A stretch of 64,000 nucleotides of DNA, taken from IMG/VR virus record IMGVR_UViG_3300028920_000002, positions 122,724-186,723 of that record; one strand, written 5' to 3'. The notes beneath the pieces are model-generated. The model worked only from the letters and a program-made list of their open reading frames with translations, was not told where the DNA came from and did no database searches. A program made the position numbers and the translations under genes. Origin of the DNA: a virus. Below, one piece after another: positions 46,508 through 54,703 of the stretch (position 1 is its first letter; each line of letters begins with the position of its first letter).

Positions 46508-49500
46508 GTGCCGGACCGCGAATTCGCCCCAGGAATACCGGCAAGTCGCGCGGTGCGCGCTCTGCCGAAGTTCAAGAAGCCTCAAACCTGGGAGATGGGG
46601 CTTCACCGCCATCAGGCTGAGCGCGCCGGCGAACACTTCGACCTGAGGTTAGGAGACCCATCCACCGGACGCGCTCATTCCTGGGCGCTGCGCAAGGGTC
46701 TGCCAGGCCCTGGGGAGCGGCGCCTGGCGGTGCAGCAGCCTACTCATACCCTGGCCTACATGGATTTCAAGGGCCCCATCAGTGAGGGCTATGGCAAGGG
46801 CAACGTAGAGCTCGCACAGCGGGACAAGACCGAGGTACTTCGCTCCGGTGACAACGAGGTCCGGTTCAACGTCTACCGAGGCAAGGAGAACCAGGAGTTC
46901 GCCCTCAGGCGCATGAAGAGCGCTGGTAACTGGTTCATTCAGAACGTCACCCCCAGTCGTAATACAGGTCCAGCCCAGAAGCTGCCTTCGAGCAAGCCGA
47001 AGTACAAACTCGTGGCGCCTGAGAAGCTGGACCCGGACGACCCGAATACGGAGATGCAGGCCAAGCTGGATGGGGCGCACGTGCTCTACCAGTTCAAGGA
47101 GCCGGGCAGTACGCCCAGGGTCTTCAGCTACCGACCTACCGAACGGGCTACCGGAATCATCGACCACACCCAGAAGCTCGAGGGTTTTGGCAAGCTCAGG
47201 ACGCCCAAGGCGCTCGCCAACACCACTCTGCGCGGCGAGCTCTACGCCGTGGATGAGCAAGGCAAGGCTCTACCGGCCGCTCGGGTCGGAGGGATTCTGA
47301 ACGCGGGAGTTTGGAAGAGTCGTGAGAAACAGAAGCAAGAAGGCCGGCTTGTCCCAGCCGTCTTCGACGTTGTCCAGCATCAAGGCAAGAACGTCGAGGA
47401 GCAGCCCTACGCCGAGAAGAAGAGAATACTCTCAGCGGCAACTCGAGCAGCTCCTTGGCTACAACGGCCTCGGACTGCGACCACGCCCGACGAGAAGCGA
47501 AGACTGATTGCCGACATCCAGGAGGGGCGGGAACCCTCTACAGATGAAGGCGTCGTCGTTTGGCACAAGGACAAGCCTGTACCCGCCAAGAGCAAATTCC
47601 AGGAAGAGAGGGATGTGTACGTCCGCCGCATCTTCGCCGAGGCCGGTGAGAAGCGGCGGGGCACGATGGCCGGTGGCTTCGAGTACAGCACGACGCCGAA
47701 GGGCCCCATCGTCGGGCGCATTGGGACTGGTTTGTCTCATGCCATGAAGAAGGACATGCTCGAGAATCCCTCGAAGTATGAGGGGCTGCACGCCCGCGCG
47801 AAAGCGCTCAAGACGCCGAAGGGTTACGCTCCGCGCAACCCAGTGTTCAAGAGCTTCCACCTCGACCAGGACATCCCGGAGGACGCGAAGACTGCCATGA
47901 AGAAGACAGCAGGCGCCGCCACTGAGTTCGTAGCTGGAGTAGACCCGTTCGGTGTCCTCTCTGGGAGGCTCGGTCAGGAGGCAGAGCGGGAGCAGGCGAG
48001 TGCGGCGCGCCATTACCGAGCCAGGGCGCTCGGGGCCGCCGGCGGTATGGTCGGCAGTGGGCTCATGGTGCCCTCTGTGGTGAGCGGCATCGTCCAGGGC
48101 GCGCAGGCTGCGGGCGGCGGTGGGGGCGGCGTACGGCAGCGTCTGGCACGCGGAGCGGCGGGTTTTGCCCAGGGCTTTCAACGACCCGTTCGAGGACTGG
48201 CCGACGCGGCCAGGACCACCAAGTTCCTCGGCCGAGCGGCCAGGACGCCCGGCGGTTCGACGGCTACAGCCGGTGAGCTCGCCGCTATCCAGAGGACTCT
48301 GAAGGAGACGCCGCTGGGGGCTCTGGCGCCCCACGTGGCCGGTGCCAAGGCTACTCCAGAGGCCACTGGCGAGGCGGGCCAGAGGATGCTTCAGGCCCTA
48401 CAGCGCTACAAGGCGACCGGCAAGCTCCATTTGAGCCCGGAGGAGGCGGCGAAATTCCATGGCCAGGCTAAGGGCGAGACCGCCAAGTTCATGGCCGGCT
48501 TGGGCCTCGGTGGCGCGGTAGGGGCTGGAGGGGCAGTCGCGCAGTACGAGAAGGGCAGGTCAGCGGAGAAGGGTATGCAGCAGCGACTCGAGGAAAAGAA
48601 GGCTGCGGTTCGAGGCTACTACAAGGGCCAGCCGGCGAGTCCTAGCACGGTCAAGTTCAAGACTGAGTATCAAGGCATCCCTATACATGTGGACCGACCA
48701 CGCGGCTTCATCATGATGGGTGAGGACGACAAGGGGAACTCTTGGAAGCGTCGCTACAAATACGACTACGGCTTCATCCCCAAGACCCTGGGCGGGGACG
48801 GTGATGGCCTCGACGTATTCATCGGCCCTCAGAAGAAGGCTGAACATGCCTACTGGGCGGTGCAGAAGAAGTCGGATGGCAGCTTCGATGAGTACAAGGT
48901 CTTCTTGGGCTTCGACAGCCGGGATGAGGCGGCAGCGGTCTACCGTAAGCACATCCCGAAGAAGCTCCTCGCTGGTCTGCTCACCATGCGGGTGGAGATG
49001 ATGAAGGCTATGCTTGGTGGCCAGGAGCCTGCAGAACGGATGCAGAAGGCGGCGATGGCGTTCGGTTTCGTCGATGAGCTGCAGAAGCTGGCCAAGATTA
49101 AGACCGAGCTCGAACCCCATCAGAGACGCGTGGTGGAGAGGATGAAGAAACAGCCGGGCTTGGTGGTAGCCCATGGGCTTGGCTCGGGAAAAACACTTAG
49201 CTCCATCGCGGCGCAGGACGCGTTGGGGCTACCATCCACTGTCATCGTTCCTGCATCTCTGAAGGCCAACTACGAGAAGGAGAGGGAGAAGCACATCGTC
49301 GGCACTTCTCCTGAAGCTGCGCTATCCACTCTGCAGCGTATCGCCCGTGCTGGTGAGGCACCGGCATCGCCGATGATGATTATCGACGAGGCCCACCGGG
49401 CGCGCGAAATTGGCACTAAGACCTACAAGGCTCTGAAAAATAACATCGCTGAGAAACGAATGCTGCTGACGGCTAGCCCCTTCTACAACCGCCCGAGTGA

Positions 49501-50497
49501 CATCGCCCCGTTGGTCAACATCGCCGCGGGCGACCAGGTCCTCCCAGGCGACCCCCAAGCGTTCAAGCAGAAGTACATTCGGGAGCGCACAATCAAGCCT
49601 GGGCTCATCAACAGGATTCGTGGCGTCAAGCCTGGGGTGGTGGCGGAGCTGAACCCTTGGCAGAAGAAGGACCTCAGCAAAGTGCTGCGAGAGTGGGTCG
49701 ATTACCACCCGAACAACCAAGAGGGTTACCCGCAGGTGCAGCGGGAGACCGTCGAAGTCCCGATGACGTCGAAGCAGCTCAAGCTGTACGACGGCCTCAT
49801 CGGTCAGGCGCCTCCGTGGGTAGCCATGAAAGTCAAGGCCGGGCTGCCACCATCGAAGCAGGAGTCTAAGGACCTCAATGCGTTCATGAGCGCCGTACGG
49901 CAGGTTTCTCTCTCGACTAGAGCTCACGCCCCAAAGGAGCCACCGCAGGAGCCCAAGATTGATATGGCCTTCACGCGTATGCATCAGGGGCTCGAGGGCA
50001 ACCCCAGGTTCAAGGGCCTGGTCTACTCGAACTACCTCGAATCGGGCATCAAGCCCTACCGTGAGCGACTCGAGCGTGCTGGCATCCCATACGGCGAGTT
50101 CACTGGTGACATGAAGAAGAAAGAGCGCGACCAGATGGTGCGCGACTACAACGAGGGCAGGAAGAAGGTGCTGTTGGTGAGCTCGGCCGGTGGCGAAGGT
50201 CTGGACTTGCAGGGCACGCGCCTGATTCAGATGATGGAGCCGCACTGGAACGCCGAGAAGCTCCGGCAGGTGGAAGGTCGTGGCATCCGCTTCAAGAGCC
50301 ATGAGCATCTGCCCAAGAACGAGCAGAGCGTGAAGGTCGAGAGCTACTTGGCCACGCGCCCGAGGGCAGGCATACTCGAGAAGATTCGGCTCAAGAAGCC
50401 TGGTGGCGGTGCTGATGAATACCTGACCACGTTATCGGGGCAGAAGGAACAGCTCATCGAGCAGTTCCGCGGTCTCATGAAGGAGGATGCAGCATGA
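46508..50497 (+). CDS. LigD phosphoesterase / ATP-dependent DNA ligase / InPase-like / SNF2 helicase fusion
   Basis: One 1329-residue protein. Residues 30-110 match the 3'-phosphoesterase domain of LigD (GEHFDLRLGD, HSWALRKG, FKGPISEGYGKG). Residues 165-375 match ATP-dependent DNA ligase: KLDG (catalytic Lys186), RGELYAVD, VFDVV and DEGVVVWHK. Residues 505-535 and 660-680 are Gly/Ala-rich and hydrophobic. Residues 716-816 match phage InPase-like domains (YDYGFIPKTLGGDGDGLDVFIGP as two adjoining parts, and DEYKVFLGFDS). FGFVDELQKLA (852-862) precedes a SNF2-type helicase: GLGSGKT (890-896), DEAH (960-963), LLTASP (986-991) and QVEGRGIR (1254-1261). It could seal and remodel DNA ends while removing pyrophosphate, or be a precursor cut by phage proteases. 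The start follows a leaderless-type promoter. Confidence 0.85.
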   Translation: MPDREFAPGIPASRAVRALPKFKKPQTWEMGLHRHQAERAGEHFDLRLGDPSTGRAHSWALRKGLPGPGERRLAVQQPTHTLAYMDFKGPISEGYGKGNVELAQRDKTEVLRSGDNEVRFNVYRGKENQEFALRRMKSAGNWFIQNVTPSRNTGPAQKLPSSKPKYKLVAPEKLDPDDPNTEMQAKLDGAHVLYQFKEPGSTPRVFSYRPTERATGIIDHTQKLEGFGKLRTPKALANTTLRGELYAVDEQGKALPAARVGGILNAGVWKSREKQKQEGRLVPAVFDVVQHQGKNVEEQPYAEKKRILSAATRAAPWLQRPRTATTPDEKRRLIADIQEGREPSTDEGVVVWHKDKPVPAKSKFQEERDVYVRRIFAEAGEKRRGTMAGGFEYSTTPKGPIVGRIGTGLSHAMKKDMLENPSKYEGLHARAKALKTPKGYAPRNPVFKSFHLDQDIPEDAKTAMKKTAGAATEFVAGVDPFGVLSGRLGQEAEREQASAARHYRARALGAAGGMVGSGLMVPSVVSGIVQGAQAAGGGGGGVRQRLARGAAGFAQGFQRPVRGLADAARTTKFLGRAARTPGGSTATAGELAAIQRTLKETPLGALAPHVAGAKATPEATGEAGQRMLQALQRYKATGKLHLSPEEAAKFHGQAKGETAKFMAGLGLGGAVGAGGAVAQYEKGRSAEKGMQQRLEEKKAAVRGYYKGQPASPSTVKFKTEYQGIPIHVDRPRGFIMMGEDDKGNSWKRRYKYDYGFIPKTLGGDGDGLDVFIGPQKKAEHAYWAVQKKSDGSFDEYKVFLGFDSRDEAAAVYRKHIPKKLLAGLLTMRVEMMKAMLGGQEPAERMQKAAMAFGFVDELQKLAKIKTELEPHQRRVVERMKKQPGLVVAHGLGSGKTLSSIAAQDALGLPSTVIVPASLKANYEKEREKHIVGTSPEAALSTLQRIARAGEAPASPMMIIDEAHRAREIGTKTYKALKNNIAEKRMLLTASPFYNRPSDIAPLVNIAAGDQVLPGDPQAFKQKYIRERTIKPGLINRIRGVKPGVVAELNPWQKKDLSKVLREWVDYHPNNQEGYPQVQRETVEVPMTSKQLKLYDGLIGQAPPWVAMKVKAGLPPSKQESKDLNAFMSAVRQVSLSTRAHAPKEPPQEPKIDMAFTRMHQGLEGNPRFKGLVYSNYLESGIKPYRERLERAGIPYGEFTGDMKKKERDQMVRDYNEGRKKVLLVSSAGGEGLDLQGTRLIQMMEPHWNAEKLRQVEGRGIRFKSHEHLPKNEQSVKVESYLATRPRAGILEKIRLKKPGGGADEYLTTLSGQKEQLIEQFRGLMKEDAA

Positions 50498-50964
50498 ACT
50501 GGCGCGTTTTTCTACTGGTCTTCCTCTTGCCCTCCATCGTCTGCGCCCAAGCTCTTCCGCCCATTCCGCCAGGCGAAGACCGCATCGTCCCGCTGCCCAA
50601 GGGTGAGAAGGCCCCCTACAGTGGTCAGCTCTTCGACCAGGATACGGCTCTGCGCTGGGCCAATTGGCTGCAGCAGTACAAGTTGAGGCTCAAAGAAGAG
50701 CAGAAGATGTGCTCGAAGTTGAGCTCTATCGAGCTGCGCTACCAGAGCAAGTTGCTCAACATCGAGAAGCGGCGTGCCAACGCTATAGAGAGCGACCTGC
50801 GTGCTAGGCTGAAGCGCTCGGAAGAGGCGAGGCTACAGGCCGAACACGAGGCCAGGAACCCGCCTTGGTACACGACGAGGACGTTCGGTATCATAGTGGG
50901 TGTGGTTGGCACCGCGGCCATCTTCAGCGCCTCCATCTGGGCCTTCAGCGCGACGAGTAACTAG
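50494..50964 (+). CDS. Exported protein with coiled coil and C-terminal membrane helix
   Basis: This 156-residue protein starts with ATG 50494, overlapping the preceding stop, with GGAGG upstream. A signal peptide (about residues 4-18, ending VCAQA) is followed by a Pro-rich part, the segment APYSGQLFDQDTALRWANW, a coiled coil (60-120) and a C-terminal membrane helix (about 131-152). I have an impression that similar proteins occur in other large phages. The layout fits a spanin-like or envelope-spanning protein; function is unknown. Confidence 0.68.
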   Translation: MNWRVFLLVFLLPSIVCAQALPPIPPGEDRIVPLPKGEKAPYSGQLFDQDTALRWANWLQQYKLRLKEEQKMCSKLSSIELRYQSKLLNIEKRRANAIESDLRARLKRSEEARLQAEHEARNPPWYTTRTFGIIVGVVGTAAIFSASIWAFSATSN

Positions 50965-51191
50965 TGGCTGAAATCACCATCGGCAGGGTCCTCGACAAGG
51001 ACACCGACAGCGTCTCGAGCTTCGAGAAGCACATCCTGGTGCCTGAAGAGTATGACCACATGGACCTGAGCTACACGGCCGGCAAGGTCAGCCAGGTGGT
51101 CTACAGGCAGGGTGGAGCAGGCGGTACCATCGTGGCTACCCTCACGCTGGGCTATACCTCTGGCCGCCTCAGCTCCGTGACGAGGACCTGA
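50964..51191 (+). CDS. Small structural-type protein, 75 residues
   Basis: GTG 50964 directly adjoins the preceding stop. The product is beta-rich, with the segment ILVPEEYDHMDLSYTAGKVSQVVYR, alternating strands and a Thr/Gly-rich end. Such short proteins often occur among fibre genes. Its TGA overlaps the next ATG by one base, so the genes 50494-51930 are translationally coupled. Confidence 0.64.
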   Translation: MAEITIGRVLDKDTDSVSSFEKHILVPEEYDHMDLSYTAGKVSQVVYRQGGAGGTIVATLTLGYTSGRLSSVTRT

Positions 51192-51610
51192 TGGGCGAGC
51201 CGGCACTGGAGTTCAACCCATTCACCGGTACGCTGGATTGGGTTGCGCAGCCCGATGACGTGTCGGCGCCTGGGGAGTTCACCGTGCCCTCCGGCGCCAA
51301 CGTCGGTGACCTGGTCTACCCGTCGGGAGACCTGGCCATGGCGCAGGCCGACTACTCCAGTGCAGCCACGCGTGCCGTAGCGTTGATTGTAGACAAGCCC
51401 ACGAGTGCGACCGCCACTCTGCTCTTCGGTGGGAAGGTCAGTGGGTTCGCTGGGCTTACGGCGGGAGACGAACTATTCTTGGGTAGCACAGGAGCCTTCG
51501 TGAACAAGACCGGGCTGCCCTCGACCGATGGCTACATCATTCAGAGCATCGGCTCGGCCGTGGACCCCACGACCATCATCTTCAACCCCCAGATTCCGAT
51601 TGTACTCTGA
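51191..51610 (+). CDS. Small structural protein, 139 residues
   Basis: The ATG overlaps the preceding stop by one base. The N-terminal FNPFTGTLDWV is followed by a beta-rich, Gly/Ala-rich domain with GDLVYPSGDLAMAQADYSS and GDELFLGSTGAFV, which has the look of a small beta-barrel decoration domain. A related layout is seen at the C-terminus of the 643-residue fibre (about residues 555-643). No specific family is assigned. Confidence 0.66.
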   Translation: MGEPALEFNPFTGTLDWVAQPDDVSAPGEFTVPSGANVGDLVYPSGDLAMAQADYSSAATRAVALIVDKPTSATATLLFGGKVSGFAGLTAGDELFLGSTGAFVNKTGLPSTDGYIIQSIGSAVDPTTIIFNPQIPIVL

Positions 51611-51930
51611 TGGCACAGAAGAAGTACCGGCTCACGGACAAGGCGGACCCGTTCCTCAGGGAGGGGCAATTCAAGTTCACTGTCGGCTACGACAAAAACT
51701 ACGGCACTCCGCCTCTGCACGTTCGTGTGAAGAACCTGCCCGTCGTTACACTCCCAGACGACGGGATTGTGGTCACCACCAATGAGTTCACTCAGAAGGC
51801 ACTGGCTCTAATGATGGTTCCGCAAAGGACTGAGCGGAACGGTCAGAAGTGGCCTTCTGGATACCTGTTTGAAGACATCACAGGTCAGCCCGGTAACCCA
51901 GATGTCGACCTCGACACCATCCTGACATGA
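51610..51930 (+). CDS. Hypothetical structural protein, 106 residues
   Basis: The ATG overlaps the preceding stop. A basic N-terminus precedes a beta-rich central part (FKFTVGYDKNYGTPPLHVRV), followed by a more helical part and an Asp-rich end. Unrecognised. It is followed after 12 bases by the 643-residue fibre gene with a GAGG-type site. Confidence 0.64.
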   Translation: MAQKKYRLTDKADPFLREGQFKFTVGYDKNYGTPPLHVRVKNLPVVTLPDDGIVVTTNEFTQKALALMMVPQRTERNGQKWPSGYLFEDITGQPGNPDVDLDTILT

Positions 51931-51942
51931 GGTAGTTTTACA

Positions 51943-53874
51943 ATGTCATTCGCACTATTCGTAAATGCAGACGGCAACCTTGAGCAGATTGGTGTCGGCG
52001 ATACCCTGAATGTCGACGACATCGACGTTGCGGGTACTGGCAACATGACCATAGGTGCCAGTCTTGGTACCGGTGATGAGCTACAACTCGGAGCAGGTAC
52101 GAGTGGGGATGGAGACGTTCGGGTTCTGAGCGACCTCTACGTTGACAATGACCTCTACGTCACCGGCTCCTCAGCTATCTCGGTGGATGAGACGGTCACT
52201 GGTACGTTCAACGCCAACGGCAACGTCAACCTGGGCGACAACGTCTCCGCTGGAACCATCAACCTGGGTGGTGGCTCCAACGATTCGGTCTATCTGCTGG
52301 GCGACGCGCTCATCATGGGCAACAACACCAGGGGTATCGGCACCAGTGCTACGGACGCTGCTGATGAAATCTGGTTGAGCAGCGTTGTTGGTGGGGCGGG
52401 CAGCGGTATCAACCTAAACGCTACGGGAAACGGTACATCCGGTGCGGAAGCCATCGGCGTCTACACTGGGGGGCTGACCATCTCCCCGGCAACTGATGAC
52501 CTGCAGACGGTCATCGAGGCGCTGGATGCCGCTATCTCTGCGGGAGGTGGAGAAAGTCTTCAGCAGACCTACGCCATTGGCAACACCATCTCGGTGACGA
52601 CGGCCAACGGTGCGCTGCAGTTCAGCAACTCGACGGACGCCACCGATGTACTCGAGGTGTCACGCACGTTCGTGGGTGCGGGCATCGGCATCGACCTACA
52701 GATGGGCCCTGGCAACGAAGCCGTCACCGGCATCGGCATGAGTATCACGAGCGGCACCGGTGCTACCGGGGATATGCTGTTCATCAACAACCTCGGTAGC
52801 GGCGACGCAATCGAGATTCAGGATGGTGGCAACACGGTCTTTAGAATCTCTGGCAGCGGCGCCGTAACAGTGGGCAACAATTCGGTCGGCAGCACCACTA
52901 TCAACGGTACCTTCGTACAGATTTCGCCGCAGACGAACATCGACATGCTCCCTGGCGCCAACAGCGACGTCAACATGACGGTGGGTGGGTCAGGCAGCGT
53001 CGATATCACTAACAGCAGTACTCCCACGGGTACTCTGGTCCGAATCAACAACACAGGTACCGGGCTCGCGCTGGACGTTCAGGATGGTGGCACCCCTGTA
53101 CTACAGGTCGATGGCGCCGGTGCCGTGGATATCACTCCTACCTCTGGGCAGTCGCTGACCATGACGACTGCTGGGGTGGGTGACGTTGACATCAACGTTG
53201 GTGGGAACTTCACGGTCGATGCCTCGTCGAACCTGTCCCTCGACGCGGCGGGGGCAGTGAATCTGACTGCATCCGGCTCGAGCAGCGTGACGGTGAACGC
53301 GTCCGGGACCGGCAACGTGACTGTCGACGCTGTAGGTGGTGAGCTCTTCCTCGACGATACTGGCAGTTGGGGCGGCTCACTCTCTCAGTCTGGCGACCGT
53401 ACCCTCACTCAGACTGGTGCTGGTGAAGTCCTCAACGGCGCTACTTCTCTCATCGGCGCCATCAACCGCCTGGCGGACAACATCGAGGATGAGGGCGTTG
53501 AGCAGTTTGTCTCATATCCCATCGAGAACGGTGTGACTCTCGCCGCTGGAGATTGCGTGTCTCGAGGGGCCACCGCTGGTCGGGTGCAGCTGTCCGATGC
53601 TGATGGCACTGCTGACCAGAAGAAGTTCGTGGGTATCTGCAGAACTGGTGGAACCGGTGATGCTGGAGGTACGGTCATAGCTACCGTGTGGACTCCGGGT
53701 GCTCTGTGCACCGGCGCGGGCTTCACAGCAGGTGGAGCTCTGTTCGTGCCGGATACTCCGGGAGACCCCACAAATGCGGCTCCTTCTACTACCGGTGACC
53801 TGCTACAGCGCGTGGGCTGGGCTCTTTCCACAACCCAGTTCATCCTCGACCCGGGTCCGCCTGTCATCTTGTAG
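51943..53874 (+). CDS. Beta-rich tail fibre protein, 643 residues
   Basis: The protein is built almost wholly of Gly, Ser, Thr, Asn, Asp, Val and Ile with short repeated strand units (for example GSGSVDITNSSTPTGTLVRI and AGAVNLTASGSSSVTVNA), as in fibre shafts. The N-terminal 70 residues (LFVNADGNLEQIGVGDTL, GNMTIGASL) resemble the N-terminus of the fibre at 54704, suggesting a common attachment module. The C-terminal 100 residues form a separate domain. GAGG lies 10 bases before the ATG. Confidence 0.74.
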   Translation: MSFALFVNADGNLEQIGVGDTLNVDDIDVAGTGNMTIGASLGTGDELQLGAGTSGDGDVRVLSDLYVDNDLYVTGSSAISVDETVTGTFNANGNVNLGDNVSAGTINLGGGSNDSVYLLGDALIMGNNTRGIGTSATDAADEIWLSSVVGGAGSGINLNATGNGTSGAEAIGVYTGGLTISPATDDLQTVIEALDAAISAGGGESLQQTYAIGNTISVTTANGALQFSNSTDATDVLEVSRTFVGAGIGIDLQMGPGNEAVTGIGMSITSGTGATGDMLFINNLGSGDAIEIQDGGNTVFRISGSGAVTVGNNSVGSTTINGTFVQISPQTNIDMLPGANSDVNMTVGGSGSVDITNSSTPTGTLVRINNTGTGLALDVQDGGTPVLQVDGAGAVDITPTSGQSLTMTTAGVGDVDINVGGNFTVDASSNLSLDAAGAVNLTASGSSSVTVNASGTGNVTVDAVGGELFLDDTGSWGGSLSQSGDRTLTQTGAGEVLNGATSLIGAINRLADNIEDEGVEQFVSYPIENGVTLAAGDCVSRGATAGRVQLSDADGTADQKKFVGICRTGGTGDAGGTVIATVWTPGALCTGAGFTAGGALFVPDTPGDPTNAAPSTTGDLLQRVGWALSTTQFILDPGPPVIL

Positions 53875-53890
53875 TTCTTCCTGGCATGAC

Positions 53891-53896
53891 TAGAAT
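53891..53896 (+). promoter_or_regulatory. -10 hexamer for a leaderless gene
   Basis: TAGAAT with 6 bases to the ATG at 53903 and no ribosome-binding site. TTGTAG lies 16 bases upstream of the hexamer (53869-53874) as a possible -35. Confidence 0.52.
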
Positions 53897-53902
53897 GGCG
53901 AC

Positions 53903-54700
53903 ATGGCCGCTAGGAAGAACGCCAAGAAGGCAGTAGGCAAGAAGAAGACTTCATCGAAGTCGTCACAACCGGTGTCTTCGGCACCGTCACAACAGGCCGA
54001 GCTCGACGAGCTCAGAGCCATGAAAGAAGAAGCCGCCAAAGAGCTTGCTGAGCTCAAGAAGGCCAGAGAGGACTTCAAGAGAGAGCAGGACTTGGCCCGC
54101 ATCAACCAGGAGATGGCAGCGGGTAACGCCCCTCCCATTCAGCCTCCTCAGCCGCAGGAGACAGAGAAGGAGCGGGAGGAGCGAGAGAGGAAGCAGGAGC
54201 TCGAGGAGCGTGCTCGAGCACGAGAGGAGCGGCGCCTAAGGCGCATGGAAGAGCGTGAGCGGGCAGCAAAGGCTGCAGAGCCATCTCCGGTCTCCAGCTT
54301 GGATGAGGCTCGGGCTAAGAAGGCCAAGCCACCGGCCCCTGAGAAGGAGCCAGTCACCCTGCCGATGGATGAGCTCCACAAGTACAAGCTCGCCACTTTC
54401 AACCGCGCCTACCAGGACGCGGTAGAGAAGCTCAAGGGTCCGCTGGTTCAGAAGTACAACCAGCTGCTCAACGAGGAGCTGCAAGAAGTAGCTAAGAACG
54501 ACCCAGAGTGCATCCAGGCTCGTAGGGACCAGATTGGGTGCATCAACGAGCTCGTGAAATTGCTCGACCCTCAACTACCTGAGGGCTACGCCATCACTCA
54601 GTGCTTGACTGACAAGGGCGTGGTCGTGGCCCAGTACGTTCCTGACCGAGCCGGGAAGCCGCTGCCACTACCAGAGGAGCTGGCTCCGAAAGAGGGGTAA
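53903..54700 (+). CDS. Charged coiled-coil protein, 265 residues
   Basis: A Lys/Ser-rich N-terminus (about 1-25) is followed by a very charged Glu/Arg/Lys coiled coil (30-128, interrupted by a Pro/Gln-rich stretch near 75-88) and a smaller, more regular helical C-terminal domain (150-250) with two Cys. No enzyme motif is seen. It starts 6 bases after TAGAAT, so it seems to have its own promoter between two fibre genes. It might be a scaffold or DNA-binding protein; unknown. Confidence 0.66.
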   Translation: MAARKNAKKAVGKKKTSSKSSQPVSSAPSQQAELDELRAMKEEAAKELAELKKAREDFKREQDLARINQEMAAGNAPPIQPPQPQETEKEREERERKQELEERARAREERRLRRMEERERAAKAAEPSPVSSLDEARAKKAKPPAPEKEPVTLPMDELHKYKLATFNRAYQDAVEKLKGPLVQKYNQLLNEELQEVAKNDPECIQARRDQIGCINELVKLLDPQLPEGYAITQCLTDKGVVVAQYVPDRAGKPLPLPEELAPKEG

Positions 54701-54703
54701 TCT

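Noticed and set aside
47459-48334. Minus-strand 291-residue frame
   Set aside because: It is antisense to the ligase part of the fusion gene. There is no ribosome-binding site or domain pattern.
51931-51945. TACAAT overlapping the ATG of the 643-residue fibre gene
   Set aside because: The hexamer runs into the start codon, so transcription would begin inside the gene. The gene has a GAGG ribosome-binding site and is probably read from upstream.
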